This document shows, piece after piece, positions 20,941-33,393 of a stretch of DNA of 64,000 nt. How positions within the stretch are numbered: the stretch's first letter is position 1; each line of letters begins with the position of its first letter. The stretch lies in NCBI GenBank assembly GCA_021527695.1, contig JAKFAO010000003.1, forward strand, positions 1,798,001-1,862,000, written 5' to 3'. Below the pieces are notes generated by a model, which saw nothing but the letters and a program-made list of their open reading frames with translations, did no database searches and was not told the DNA's origin. Source of the DNA: Naematelia aurantialba (lineage: Eukaryota; Basidiomycota; Tremellomycetes; Tremellales; Naemateliaceae). The position numbers and the translations under genes were made by a program.

Positions 20941-23168
20941 ATGAGGCCGTATGGCCTGTGGATGTCAATATGGGCCGTTGTGGTGGGTCTACTGGTTGCG
21001 GATCGGGTCCAAGCAGGCTACATCAGTCTGAACATGACGACGTGGGTCCTCTTTCTTGGTCAAAGGTCGTCGGGAAACTGACGACTTGTAGCCCGAGGCA
21101 ATGCGGTGTTGCCAAGATTCAGTAAGCCATTTTCCCAACTTTGGCTGGCAGGGACTGACTGCAGTTAGGTGGTGGGGCGACGACGGGCCATATCACGTCC
21201 TCCTCACACCAGTGAGCCTTTCATCTACAGTTGAATAATTGCTTATTGTCAGACCGAGTTTGTTGAACACGGCTATAATGTGAATCAGCTTGACACTCGA
21301 GCCCTCAGGTACAGACTGACATGTATTTTCGGCAGGTATGGATCCCATCCGTCGAGAATGGTACCACTTCCTACGATGTGACTTTGCGACAACCTGCTGG
21401 TATGCAATTTATTCTCACGGTGTGGGGTGCTAGTGGGATCCAGTTTGCCGGCACGACGGACGTCTTGAGTGAGTGGATCAGGTTCCCGTCAGTGCGAGTG
21501 CTGATTGCTTCGCCAGCCGTGGGACAGCCTGAAGCTGGTGCGACCTCGTGTTTCCTCACAGATGAGGAGATCCTCGACCAATATACTTTCTCCTTCAACA
21601 TCTCAGATACATCTAGCGGGTACCCAGCACAGTGTTCCAATCTTTCCTTGTCCTGGCCAACCTCCCTAGAGTCCAACGTCACTGGGACCGTCGACCGGCG
21701 AGACTTCACCGCGAACATCAGTGCATTGCTCGAGGAGGCCTGGGACGATGACCCTACTTTGGTCCAGCTAGATTCGAGTTCGAGTAAAGATGCCGGCAAC
21801 ACCACAAAACCGCCTACAATGTTCGGGGTCATCCCCCTCGGTAACAGCTTTGAGATCCCAATCACCTTCGCCCGGTCGTCCAAATTCGCAAAGTACCTGC
21901 CCGAATCTTCTTTGTCTGATACGCCGACGACGCACACCTCTGACGGCGTCGCCTATCTTGAATGGACGGTCGATCTCGCCAAAGGCACCCGCTTTATTCT
22001 GGTCGCGGGTATCGGTGCGGAAGAGCAGTGGGCAAGCGGCGGGTCGAGCATCATGTTGACTGTAGGTCAGGGCTCGACAGACTGTTCGGGGAACGAGGCG
22101 GGGTCTGGCGGTGTTCCAAGTGTAACTGCCACCGGAACAGCGTGCGTGCCTCGCCTTCCATTGTACTTTTCTTACAACCGCGTACTAACATTTCCTAGGA
22201 GTACCACTGCGGTGCCCACGGCCTCGGCAGATTCTGACGATTCAGGTCACGAAAACAGACTCAGTCTCATTGGCACCATCCTCGCCTGCGTGTTCTCGAT
22301 TCTCGCGACGCTACTGGTCGTCGGGATTTGCTTCTTCTGCCGGCGACGTATACGACGGCGACGAGCTGCTCAATCGCAGGCGGCGGGATCATTCGCCTCG
22401 CCTAACAAACACCGATCATCCGCATATGACGAAGACCGTCAAGGTACTCCCGAAACGCAGCTTGATCTCATTGCATCCCGCGACGCGGAAAGTACCGGAC
22501 GAGGACTTGCGCCTCTGATCACTCATGCGGCTAGGCAGCCAGAGTCGCCCAGCACGCTCACACCGACGCTATATGATCCGTTTGGCGATGCTTCGGCACG
22601 AACGCAAGGGTTCGCGGCGCCAACTCGGACAGCGACGTTCGACGATACCGCTAGCTCGCCGGTCTCGCCTGTCCATGAGCCAAGCTACTCGCGCGATGTC
22701 CCACAACGGCAATCATCTCAGGACTTGCTGCTCCCTCGCCTACCGCGGGTCGCTTCTCCGTTTGACGGCTCGTATCCGTCCTCACGGGGTCCCTTGCGTC
22801 TTCACGATGGCCCACTCCGAGCAAGAGGTGGAGACGACGGCGACAACGATGTGGACGTGGATGAGGATGGGGATGGCGACGGCGATGATGTGACTGAATT
22901 GAAACGGGACATCCTCACAATGGGAGACGGTACGACGTCGCGCTCCTCGACAAGTGGAACGTCTGTCTCAGCAGGGACGGGTCAGCGTACGCAACGACGG
23001 AGACAGGGTGCGCCGCGCGACGTAGAGTATGTGGTGCATTACGATGCGGGGCGGGTTGCGCAGCCATCGTCGTCGGCTAGGGTGGAGCGGGTCGAGTTGC
23101 CGCCGCGGTACGACGAGTTGAACTGGGCAGAAGGGGAGCAAGAGGAGCACGAACGAGCTACGCGTTGA
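20941..23168 (+). CDS. Single-pass membrane glycoprotein with secreted N-terminus (unrecognised)
   Basis: Exons 20941-21041, 21092-21121, 21169-21211, 21253-21279, 21336-21468, 21517-22141, 22199-23168; 642 aa. The first exon gives a clean signal peptide (MRPYGLWMSIWAVVVGLLVA, cleavage near VQAG). The ectodomain (about 26-340) has QWWGDDGPYHVLLTP, VWIPSVENGTTSYDVTL and several N-x-S/T sites, then a Ser/Thr stalk. One TM segment follows at about 342-366 (IGTILACVFSILATLLVVGI) with a basic stop-transfer (CRRRIRRRR). The ~270-residue cytosolic tail is disordered, with an Asp-rich run (NDVDVDEDGDGDGDD) and a PPRYDELNW motif. The layout matches a widespread basidiomycete cell-surface protein type of unknown function. 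Short exons (27-43 nt) were set by frame and the GG/W-type motifs. A wall sensor or adhesion role is only a guess. Confidence 0.85.
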
Positions 23169-23300
23169 CGATATACGCGTTGACGATATACGCATTGACG
23201 ATATGCGCGGTGACGGCATTCGCGGTGACGGCATGCGAACGGATACGCGGTGACGACAGGCGCGTTGACGACATTCGAGTCGGCGCGGTGCCCGTCGTTG
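23163..23300 (+). repeat. 15-bp tandem repeat starting at the stop codon of the membrane glycoprotein gene
   Basis: Units of the form acgcgttgacgatat (15 bp), with variants acgcattgacgatat and gcggtgacggcat. The first unit contains the gene's own TGA, so the next four or five units repeat an in-frame TGA every five codons. It decays into degenerate copies by about 23300. Confidence 0.85.
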
Positions 23301-23848
23301 GCACTGACCTTTCTCTCGATCCGCTACTGAGCGTGTCCCTTGTCATCCCTTGGTCTCCCTGTGGTTTGCGACCCCTTCAAGAGGGACCGAAGGACGGGGA
23401 CAGCATAGCGATAACGCGGGAAGAGACAGCGTACAACGTTAGGCGTAGACCTTAGAGCTCAGACGGGGTATCAATCTGGTATCGGCGTCGGGTCTATACT
23501 GGCGTCCAGCAATGGGCCATGCGGCAGGAAGAGAAGAGATGGAGGAGAGAGCTGGTGCGGACAATTTGCATCTGGGACCCTCGGGGGGATATCTGTATGT
23601 TGAGACTCTACTTGTTGTATGCAGTTTGTGCAGCTGGTGTACCGGCAACAGCGTCAGCCAGCTGTTGTCAGCCAGGCAGCCGTCTGACTTGGTTGTTCAA
23701 CGCAATATGGTACCAGCGTAGACAATACATGATACACGACATGATACGTCTGATCGCACCATGGCCAACGCCGTCCTCGACACCACCATCCTCTCATACA
23801 GGATGCCAGCAAGATCCTCCCCTGCCCACCCTACCGGCTAGTCACCAA

Positions 23849-24034
23849 TCGTCCATCATCATTGATCAATCGTCCATCATCAATGATCAATCGTCCATCA
23901 TCAATGATCAATCGTCCATCATCAATGATCAATCGTCCATCATCAATGATCAATCGTCCATCATCAATGATCAATCGTCCATCATCAATGATCAATCGCC
24001 CATCGTCCATCATCAATCATCAATCATCAATCAT
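23849..24034. repeat. 21-bp minisatellite at the 3' end of TAF7
   Basis: About seven near-identical 21-bp units (core cgtccatcatcaatgatca) between the convergent membrane glycoprotein and TAF7 genes. The array decays into caatcat trimer-like copies at 24005-24034, which overlap the TAF7 stop codon (24027-24029). Each unit keeps frame, giving spurious open frames on both strands. Confidence 0.92.
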
Positions 24035-27000
24035 CGCTCTCATCGCTGCTGTCGTCTTCGCCCTCGCCATCCTCTTCGGCACCCTGTACGAGCCTCCTCA
24101 GCCCTGCCCCGCCATCGACCATCCCGATCCCGATGCCTATGCCTATCCCTATCCCCATGCCGACGCCAAGACCACTGCCACTGCCACTGCCACTCCCACT
24201 CCCATACGCGCGCTTCGTGTCGTGCGCCTGAGCCTGCGCCTGCGCCATCCGACTGAGCTGCTCCATCCCTCCAGCACTGGTGAGCTCGTCCAGCGCCGCA
24301 GTAGCGTCAGCGTCCGCCTGTTTCTCCTTCCGTTCCGCCTCTGCCGTGGCTTGTGGGTCGAGGCCAGGCTGCTGCGCTGCGTCTGAGTCCGGATCGGCCA
24401 GCGCAGCACGGAGCATTTCCGCCATCTCGTCGTCTTGCTCCTCTTGTTCGTCCTCCTCACCTTCGCCGTCACCTTCCCCTTCCCCTTCTCCATCCTCTTC
24501 TCCGTCATCGTCTCCATCGCCGTCCAAGTCCCCTTCCACCCCTCCGTCGCCTGGCTTGGCCCGTGCCTTGGTCTTGGCTGGTGCCACCGACTTGTCACCC
24601 TCCGCACCGCTCGCCTCGTCGTCCTCGGCCTCGGCATCGCCAAACAGATCCTCCTCTTCTTCCTCTGACGCCACCAGACGGCCCTCCCCTACGTCCGGCG
24701 TGCCTTGGACCGGAGTCGCCGCACTGCCCTCTTCCTCCTCGCCTTCCGCATCCACATCCCCCATCTCCACGTCGCCGTCCTCGTCGCCCGGGGTATTATC
24801 TCCCGTGCCCTGGCCGACCACTTTGCCTTTCTTGCGGCTCCCTGCAGCAGCATCAGCAGCCTGTGATGCTGCCGCCGCCTCGGATCGCCCAGCTTCCTCG
24901 AGCTCGTCAATCAACGCTTGTCGTGCCGCTGCTTTGGTCGCAATGTCCCCTTGCAGCCCAGCTATAGTCTCTTCGAATCGTCTCTGAGCACCAATCAGCT
25001 TCCAGCGTCATCCCTTTGCAAGCTGTCCGACACCCACAATGATGATTGGGTTCCCGCCAGTGAAGCCCGCGCGCTTCTTCTCGATCGCCCCTTCTAGCGT
25101 CTTGATCTCTGCTGTGAACTGCTTGACCTTAGCCTTTTTCTCCGCAGTCTCGTCGTCATCATCGTCTTCAGACTTTTCCGCTTCGTCGTCGTCATCGTCC
25201 TCTGTCATGCCCTCGTCGTCAGATTGACCAGTAGCAGAACCCTAAGAGGTACATCAGCGTTCCGTCATAGCTCGACAAACTATCCACGGCGAGGGGCGTA
25301 GACTCACTTCGCCCTCCATCTGATCGCGTAATGCGGCTGCCAGTTCCCTACGCCACTACGTGAGTACTGCGATCAAGGAATACTTGGCGGATACGCACTC
25401 GTCAAATGCCCCATCTTCGTCCTCCTCGCCCTCGCCTTCTTCTCCGTCCTCCGCGTACTGCCCGTCGTCGTAGTCCATCTGCGACGCCGTGATGCTGCCT
25501 GGATCATCGTACATCTCTGACCCGCCATATTCGGACCCGTACTCGCCCTCGCCATAATCGTCAGGAGCGTTCGGATCGTAGTTGATGTAGTATTCGTCCG
25601 GGACGTCGGGATCTGGCGCGATATCCAGCAGCTCTGATAGTGTGTCAGCTGATAAACCAGAATCTCGAATGTGTTTGGCGAGAAGCAGCACAGGCGGTGC
25701 ATCCGAGTATAGGAACGTTCAGGTCTGAAGCACGGGTTTCCTCGGAGGGACATACCAACAGTAGTGGCCGGTCCAGCGTCGGTCTTATCCGCTTCGGCAT
25801 CCTTCTTCAGCAGCTCTTCGACCTTTTCTTCCACGACCTCAATGGTCTGCCGCGACATGCGCTTCCGGAACCGGCGCTTGCGCACATGGCGAAGGGGCGG
25901 GGTGATGCCGTGCGGCCAGACGTAATCGTCGACTTTGAGCGGGGCCTGAGTCACGTATGATTCGTCCTTGACGGGATTTTCGACGACGAGCATCTGCGCC
26001 TGTCAGTTTGAACTTGCATCTGCGCCAGCAGGAGGCTCCGGCAAATGCAAGTGTCGATTGACGACGTGGCCCCCTAGCGTGTTCTAACGGGTCGATCTGA
26101 CGAGACGAGCCCGGTGTAACACTAACAAGGGCATGGCGAGTTTGCATTCACCAAGGGAAGATGGCGTGGCGTGAGTCGGGGAAGATTGCAGGTGTGGCAA
26201 AAAAGGTCATTTGGTCTCCACCAGGGGGATAGGAGAGTGAGGATGGTGGAGGATTGCGAGAAGGGCACAAACCTGGGAGATATCTGCCACTTTGAACAAA
26301 TGACGATTGTCAAACGTCTTTTGGCTCTCAATGATGTTTGGCAGGTCTACGAGCTTGCTGGCGTACGTGGCGCCGTTGATCTTGAATGCGGCGCGGCGGG
26401 AATCTGCGGAGTTAATTCTGGATCAAGAGAAGAGGTGGGTCCGAACGGCATCGAAGGAGGAGAGGAATGACGAGAGGCAGAGGCAGAGGCAGAGGCAGAG
26501 GTGGAAAGGTAGAGAGGAAGAGAGGAAGAGAGGCGAAGAGGGATGTGGTGGTGTGGCGGTGTGGTGAAACGAGAGGGAAGGAGAGAAACCACCTACCTAA
26601 AAACTTGAACTCGACGCCCTCCAACCCCCTTCCCTTGCCTTTGACCATCTCCCTCAACCCCCCGGGCCCGTCCGCCACCTCGTGCGGCACGCGCAGGATA
26701 AACTGCTCTTCAAACGCCAGCGGGTCGTCTGGGTTCTCATCCAGCTCTCTATCGTAGTCTCCCAGAAAACTCGTCTTCCTCCCTCCTCCCTCTGCGCCGC
26801 CCACCCGGAGGCTCAACTTGAGCCCCCCGCCTCCCCCTCCCCCTCCTGCACCACCGCCACCGCCACCGCCACCGGCCCCGCCCCCGCCATGGCCCGTACC
26901 GCTGCCGGTGTGCCCGTGGGTGAAGCGGTCGGTGCGCTGGGAGATACGTGTGCTGGCACGGCCACCGGCGCCTCCGCCCGGAACACGGCGAGACGACGGT

Positions 27001-27635
27001 CCGCCGCCGCGACCACGGCCGCGGCCGCGTGTGCGAGCCCCGGTGCTGGGGGTTGGTACGGCGCCCTTCACTGCGGCAAGCGCAGAGATGTTGAGCTTGA
27101 TCGGTCGCGTGAAGGGTGCGCCAGCGCCGGTGCCAGTGCCAGAATCGGCTCCGGCTCCAGCTCCAGCGCCAGCTCCGGCGCTAGTAGGAATGGCAATAGA
27201 GTCAGAGATAGGAAACGCAGACCCGTCCTGCGCGTGCTCGCCTCCCTGGGCCGTGGCGTGCATCTGCGGGGGAACTGTCTGCGCGTGGGTATTCGCAGTG
27301 ACGTGAGAAGGAGTCACAGGTGAAGTACTGACGGGGGAGTTGAGAACCACGCTTGACGGCCCAGCAGTCGGGTCGGAGGGGTGGAACCGCGCTGTGACAG
27401 TGTCGTTTGCATTGCCAGTGTCGTTCACATTGCCAGTGTCGCTCGCAGCGGCAGTGTCGTTCGCAGTGACAGTGTGGCTCGCAGTGACAGTAGCACTCGT
27501 ATGTACAGTCTCGCTCGCATTGGACAACGTCGCTGCCAACGCTGGCGGAGGAGGAGGGCCGAGAGGTCGCGCGTGGAAGTCACGTTGAGCCTCGGCAGGC
27601 GCGGCCGACGGAGATGGTGCAGCTTGGTCTTCCAT
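24027..27635 (-). CDS. TAF7: TFIID subunit 7 (TAF7/TAFII55)
   Basis: Exons (minus order) 26597-27635, 26273-26403, 25756-25993, 25399-25633, 25308-25347, 25038-25241, 24027-24983; 947 aa. The TAFII55 N-terminal domain is spread over exons 1-3: FEEQFILRVP, INGATYASKLVDLPNIIESQ, FKVADISQMLVVENPV, WPHGITPPLRHVRKRRFRKR. This is the part that binds TAF1 and inhibits its acetyltransferase activity in other species. A conserved DEELAAALRDQMEGE helix follows in exon 5, then a coiled region (KVKQFTAEIKTLEGAIEKKR). Odd points: a ~300-residue N-terminal extension of low complexity (Thr/Asp-Thr repeats, Gly runs, RGRGRGRGGG) and a very acidic C-terminal third ending in Gly-Ser/Gly-Ile repeats and DDSSDESDD. 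I chose ATG 27635 (MEDQAAPSP); the frame is open further upstream without an ATG. Confidence 0.93.
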
Positions 27636-28139
27636 TCTGCCTCGGCGGAGCACGACTTGGACTCCGTAATGGGTCCACCCGCGCAGCACGGCTCGAGCCT
27701 GAGCAGCCCGACAGTGAGCAGCTCGACAAGAGTAGGCTGTACGGTAGAAGGTCTAGACAACTTGAACGGCTTTCGTGTCGCCTTCCGCCGGAGCAGGACC
27801 ACGTGCTCTGATAGGCGTGCCATCTTCGTCCTGAGTTGCAGGCTGCAGCTGCGTGCCTAATACCAGTGACTGGCATTCCATTCCTGCGTTTGGTGCGGGT
27901 CGCAGCGGCGAGACTGCCAGACGCTTGTGCTTGTGCAGCTTCAAGTTTGAATGCTAGCTCGAGACTGCATGGCTGAACTATATAGCTCGGGCAGGGCCGA
28001 AGGATACTCCGTATCGACCCCCACGCAGCCAAGCACTAGCACTACCGAGCACTCCAAGCCTACCAAGCACACCAAGACCACCGCGCAAGCCATACTCCTC
28101 TGCTACGCCACGCCGCGACTAATGATGGCAACATGTCAT
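27636..28139. other. Intergenic region, TAF7 upstream and permease downstream
   Basis: 504 bp upstream of TAF7 and downstream of the NCS1 permease, both on the minus strand. I see no gene or repeat array; it should include the TAF7 promoter. Confidence 0.4.
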
Positions 28140-30412
28140 CTATTTGTGAAAGTACTTGAGCTCGAGGTATCGCAGCGGCGGGAAGGTGAGCGCGGTGAAT
28201 GCGAACGAAAGCTCGAACCCAATATCACCACCATACGCGTCGGCCGCTCCACCAACTGCTGCGCCGACTGTTGTCTGTCAGCGTTGCACGAGCAGTCAAG
28301 TGGTTTTGCTTCGATCGCTTTTGATCGGGACGCATAATCGCGATCAAGGAAAGACACAAGAAAGACCGATGACTCACCGGGACCGATATACCAAATCTGT
28401 GCCATCCCAATCACCGCCCCCGCAACGCCGACACACCCGGCAGCGATCGCGGCAAAGCCATGCGGCAGCAGTTCCTTGCGATTCCACGCCTCGGCCGCAT
28501 TGTAGTTCTCCCACTTGCCCTTGCGGAAGATGAAGTGCTCCTCCAACACGACCGCGACGAAGATGGCCAGCCAGTACCCGAGGACACTGAGGAAGTCTTC
28601 CAGCGTGTCTGCAAAGTGGTTGGCGCCGACGATGGACAGGGGCAGGTAGATGGCGGTAATGACGATAGGCCAGACCAAGCGCGGCACGGCGGCGAGCCAC
28701 GCCGAGATGACACTGATGGACAGACCCATCGAGTAGACGTTGACGATGCTACGAGGGTCAGTACGGGCAGATGATAAAAGGACGACAGGGAACGAAGAGA
28801 ACGGCGAGGTCGACCATAATTAGATCAAAACATCACGTGAAGGACAATGAAGGATAACGGAGGATAATTGATCCGTAAAGGTCAATTAGGGAAATTCAAT
28901 TAGGGACGTCGGCAATCAAGCACAATGAAGAAGGCGCCGGGAGCTCAAAAATGAAAGGTATCGAGGCGCATAACAAAGTCGGCACTCACTTGTTCGCAAC
29001 GACCGAGAGCACCAGGAGCACCATGAAGAACTTTCCGCCCCCGCCCATAGCAGGCACGAGCACGGCGTGGATGAGGCCGCCGAGCTCGTGGTCGGTGTAC
29101 GCTGTCCCCCAGTCCTCGACGATGAACGACGTGGCTGCGATCGCCGCGCCGAGCCACATGATAAGCACGCACGGCACCGCGATACCGAGGTAGGTCCATG
29201 CGAACACCTTCCAGGGCTTGGCGTCTGCCGGCATGTAGACGTTGTAGTCTGAAGCGAGGGACACCCAGCCGACACAGAAGGAGAAGATGATGCTGCCAAA
29301 CGAGAGGACCGAGGCTGCTTCCGCCTGACCGGTCGGCATAGGCAGGCCCGCGAGGTGCTTGGCCGAAACACCGAGGAGCACAAAGAAGGTGATGGCGGTA
29401 GGAACCCACGCGATCTGCTCGAACCGGTGCACGAATTTGTACCCGAACAGACCGATGATCAAGGTGCAGATGGCGATAATCACGACACCGACGGCGTCGG
29501 ACATGCTCCAGTCAGAGACGGCCACGAGCACTTGGGTGCCGGCGATGGTGTTGGCTATGGACCAGCCGACGCAGGCGATACAGTTGAGCAGCGCGACGAT
29601 TTTGGCACCGTAGAAGCCCCAGGAGAAGCGGGACGACGTCATCTGTCGGAGACCGAGCTTGGGGCCAAAGGTCGATGTGAACGCGGGAAGCAGGGACGAG
29701 AAGACGACGAAGAAGAAGATCGTGAGCCTGCGGGCGTCAGCGTCGTATCTTGGGAGCTTGGGTCCGCATTCGCGGGTGCATGTCCGTGGGCAAGGCGCAA
29801 TCGAAAGCACTCACATCGAGTCGGCAATAGACATGTAGTATACGAGCGGGCCGAGGATACCAACGCCAAAGGTCGGGAGCACGCAGTTGGCGGCCAGCCA
29901 GATGAACGTATTACCATACTGCCTCGTGTCAATACATGTCCATGCATGCCACGCATGTCCCGTGGGGCGGCACACTCACGAGGCGCTTGTCTGGACGAGT
30001 GGATTCTGGGACCCGTTCGATACCGCGCTGTAAAAGTCTTATCAGCGCCACGTTTCGCTCCACAGCCAAATTCGGCGCGCCACCCACGGCCTAGCAATGG
30101 TGCGTGGGAACTGGGCACTGGGACGTGACGCCTGGATGGTGGCCTGGATGCCTGGTGATGGTGATGGTGGTGGGGGGGGGCCCTAGGGTATGGGCTGCAA
30201 ACGAGACTCACCGTCTCGATGCCGAGCTTGTGCTCGAGCTTGCGGTTGTAAGCGTCGAATCGCGCCCACGAGCCGGTCGCCGGCTGGGTGAATCCGTCGA
30301 TTTCGCCAGTGTAGAGCCCGGGCTCGACGGCGGGGGGGCCGTCGAACGCGTTCTTCTCCACGTCCACGGGGTGGCGCTTTTCCGTCGTGTCTGACATTTT
30401 TCTTTCTCCCAT
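28140..30412 (-). CDS. NCS1-family purine/cytosine permease (Fcy2-like)
   Basis: Exons (minus order) 30212-30412, 29980-30027, 29815-29918, 28990-29727, 28378-28748, 28140-28258; 526 aa, typical for fungal NCS1 carriers. Family blocks: RGIERVPESTRPDKR and YGNTFIWLAANCVLPTFGVG before TM1, LGLRQMTSSRFSWGFYGAK, LNCIACVGWSIANTIAGTQV, FCVGWVSLASDYNVYMP, GANHFADTLEDFLSVLGYWLA, FIFRKGKWENYNAAEAWN and a final KYFHK. NCS1 carriers of the Fcy2/FcyB group are plasma-membrane proton symporters for cytosine, adenine, guanine and hypoxanthine; the exact substrate is not decidable here. Two in-frame ATGs exist (30412 and 30397); the second has the better upstream context (A at -3). Confidence 0.95.
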
Positions 30413-32117
30413 GCGCGCTACTGCTGCGGTGGTTGTTTTTGGTGTTCAAAGGTGGTGGCTGTGGAAATCCAGAGCAGTTCAGTACCGGTGATGGTGGTGG
30501 TGGTGGTGGTGGTGATGATGACGGTGATGGTAGAGATGGAGGTGGCCGTGGTTTAATGATCCCAGTAACGGCGGGAGGAAACCACGAAATTAAAGACCGG
30601 AAGAGAGGTGCAACTCGCCAACAGAGGCACCACCGGGTCGCAAGACCACAGTCTTATATGCTCGCCCCGCCCATGAGGTTACTGCATGGCCGCTATCTTT
30701 TGCTCGTTTCCCGGCCACCGCGGGCAAGGACCACATCCGTGGCGGCTCTCCGATAGTTTCGCCCTTGGCCCCCCCCCCGCCCCCCCGCTGTACGCGCGCC
30801 CCGATGCTGTCGCTCCTCCTTTTGCTCTCTTTGCCCAACATGCCCAAACTTGTCCCACCTTGGTCGGGGATAGACACTCCGCGTAACAAAATCCCAAATG
30901 TGGGACGAAAGGCGATTGGTCGGAAACCTTGACGGCTGCAGCGAAAATTTCCCCAGGTGGAGCACGCGCTTCCTATTTCGTTCCTTTTCCTTCCTTCTTT
31001 CCCCCTTGCTGGCTAGCTGGCTGGCTTGCCCCGTCGCTTGCTTGCTTGCTTGCTTGCCCTTCTGGCTTGCTTCCCCCCCCCCCGCGCATGCCCTAAAAGA
31101 GGAAACTACGCTGCATGTTCGGTAAAGGCGTCGAGATAGGGACGAGTTTGTCATGCTCAATCCCGATACTGACGCTGGCTCTGATGGCCCGGGCCCTGGG
31201 GCTCTTTGCTCTGGGGCCTGCTCCAAGCCCGAGATTGGCTCTAGACCACATTCTGGCCTCTAGGCTGCATGCTCTGGCCCTCTGCTCAGCTGCGCTCCAC
31301 TACTGACAATCCCCCCAGCCCCCCGTGCCAAGCCGCGTCAGCAAGGTGGAGAGAATCCAAAAGCAAAGATAAGGACAGGTACGGTTAGTCGGAAGAGCAC
31401 GTGACAAGAGCGATCAGGGCGGGGCCGAGGAAAGCTCCGTTCTGATCGTATCGATGGGATGGACGACTAATCCGTGCTGGGGTGGATTTAGTGCGTCTGT
31501 CGCGTCTGTCACCGGCGCACGTCTCTGGTAGGTTTGCCCAGGTAGGCTGCTGTGGTCTGGGTGATCATCCAGTGGAGCCAAGGGTCAAGGTACTAAGTGC
31601 ACCTGTTCGGCAGCTGCGCCCCGCCCGCACTAGAGCTAGACGTAATCCCGATGATGGGCGCGCAACAGGGGAACGGGAGCGTGGGCGGGATTGATACTCG
31701 TTCAAAGTGACGTGGCTATCCGACTGTGCGCACATGCGCTCTTGGCGCTGCTTGATCGCAGGCGTAGGCTAGTCTGTCACTCGATATCTCCAGAGCAGCG
31801 TGTGTTTTCAGAGCAGTGTGCATTTTCAGAGCAGCTTGCATTCCATAGCCCGGGCGTATGTACCGATTCATCACCGTCATCCTGGTCAACAACGATCAAA
31901 CGTCTGTCGCTGTGCTGAAAGCCGACGTCGTTGACAGACGCCTGTCGCTTGTTCCCCTTGGCATCTAATCGTCACGCTACTGACGCTTTCAACCAAATTA
32001 GCATATGGCGGCTGGGCCAACGACAATGTGCCAACGGCGAGTGCAGACAACATTGTGCATACGGCGATGTACATACGGCACTGCACAGGCATGTACGACG
32101 AAGCCTCTGCAGCCTCG
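30413..32117. other. Intergenic region upstream of the permease gene
   Basis: 1.7 kb with the permease promoter and the 3' flank of the next minus-strand gene. It contains a (GGTGAT)-like stretch at about 30490-30530, two poly-C blocks (about 30770-30790 and 31074-31083) and a run of gcttgctt units at about 31040-31060. No supportable gene. Confidence 0.45.
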
Positions 32118-33393
32118 CTACAAGACGCGGTCCCGATACTCGTCGCTGCCCTCTGCCCAGCGCTCGTCGTCCTCCCCCAGCGCATCCACCTCCTCCCCCG
32201 TACCTGATTCTCGCCATTCCCCGCCTCCGCCACCGCCGCCCGCCTCGCCGGAAAAGTCCAGCCTGTCGCCGTCGCCGTCGTATTCCCCTTCCCAAGTAGC
32301 GCTGACCACGCCGTTGGCATTCCCATTTCCGCCCTGGTCGCCAAAGCCCATATTGTTGTCATGGCCATTCCGGTCGTCCTCGTAGATACCGTCCATGCCG
32401 TCCCCATCATCGTCGTCGTCAGCCCCCTCGGCCTTGTAAGACATGAACGCCCGCATCCGCGCCTCGGCCTGTGCCCGCGCAATCTCGTCGTCCGGCGCAG
32501 CCCTCCGTCGAGACTTGCCTCCTCCCCGTGCTTCTCCAGATGTGGGTCGGGCAGGTTGCGCGAGGGAGAGCTGGGAGAGGCGCTGAGCAGCGGCGTCGTA
32601 GTAGTCCCGCTGGCCTAGGGCGACCGTCTCGTCGAGCGGTCTGTGGCGTCGCGTCAGCACCGGCACCGCTGGATGAGACGCCATCTGAAAGAGGCGGCTG
32701 TCGCCACAGATCACAACATATCACAACCAAGAATCACGCGTCGGTCCACCAACGTGTACTGCCCATGTCATCGCGTGGTGCCGTTGGTGAGATTTTGGCG
32801 AGGAGAGTAACTGAGACTCACAAGAGCAGTCCATTCTTCGCCAGCCGAGACTCGTTGGCTTGGATAGCCTCAAGCGCGCGCGCCTTGCCACTTCGTGTCC
32901 CGCCATTTATCGCACCCCCAGCACGGCCAGTAGCGGAAAGAGCTGAACCTGCCGAACTCCGCCTCCTAGCTGCCGCCGAGCTCTCCGGCATACCTCCATT
33001 CCCTTCGACACCGTCGTCGCCTGCATCTCCAGCGCCAATATGCACCCCTTCTACTCCGAGAGCTAGTAGCTCCTGTTCGCGCGCCAACAGCATCTCCCGC
33101 GCTTCCAACAGCTTTTGCCGCACAGGATCGGGATCGGCAACGGCAACGCCGCTATGAGCAGTCGCGGGAGCAGCTGATGGCGGCTTAGCGCCAGAAGCGG
33201 GGCTGCCGAGCGGAGATGTAGAGGCGGCGACAGGAGGGGACGTAGGTCCGAAATTCCCGCTTCCTAAAATGCCCAAGACCCGGGCGTTACGCTCAAGGCG
33301 CGCGCGGACGGCGTCCAGAGATAGTTCAGAGACGAGGGAGGGGTCCGCCGTGCCGGGGATGGGCGAGGGGAGTGACGAGCGAGGCCGGGGCAT
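32118..33393 (-). CDS. Hypothetical protein with coiled-coil/acidic segments
   Basis: Exons (minus order) 32822-33393 and 32118-32640; 364 aa, with a 181-bp GTGAGT...CACAG intron that keeps frame. The N-terminal part has a helical stretch (PSLVSELSLDAVRARLERNARVLGIL) and a second one (VRQKLLEAREMLLAREQELLAL), both likely coiled coils. The centre is Ala/Ser/Arg-rich. Exon 2 begins LPLDETVALGQRDYYDAAAQ and then becomes acidic and Gly-rich (EGADDDDDGDGMDG; SGEAGGGGGGGEW). I do not recognise a family. Consistent length, codon bias and a clean splice make it a likely real gene. Confidence 0.6.

Noticed and set aside
23831..24016. CRISPR-like regular repeats
   Set aside because: Units are contiguous 21-bp copies without unique spacers, in a eukaryotic genome: a minisatellite.
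27936..28337. Plus-strand open frame overlapping the 3' end of the NCS1 permease
   Set aside because: Antisense to a well-supported exon and without family features.
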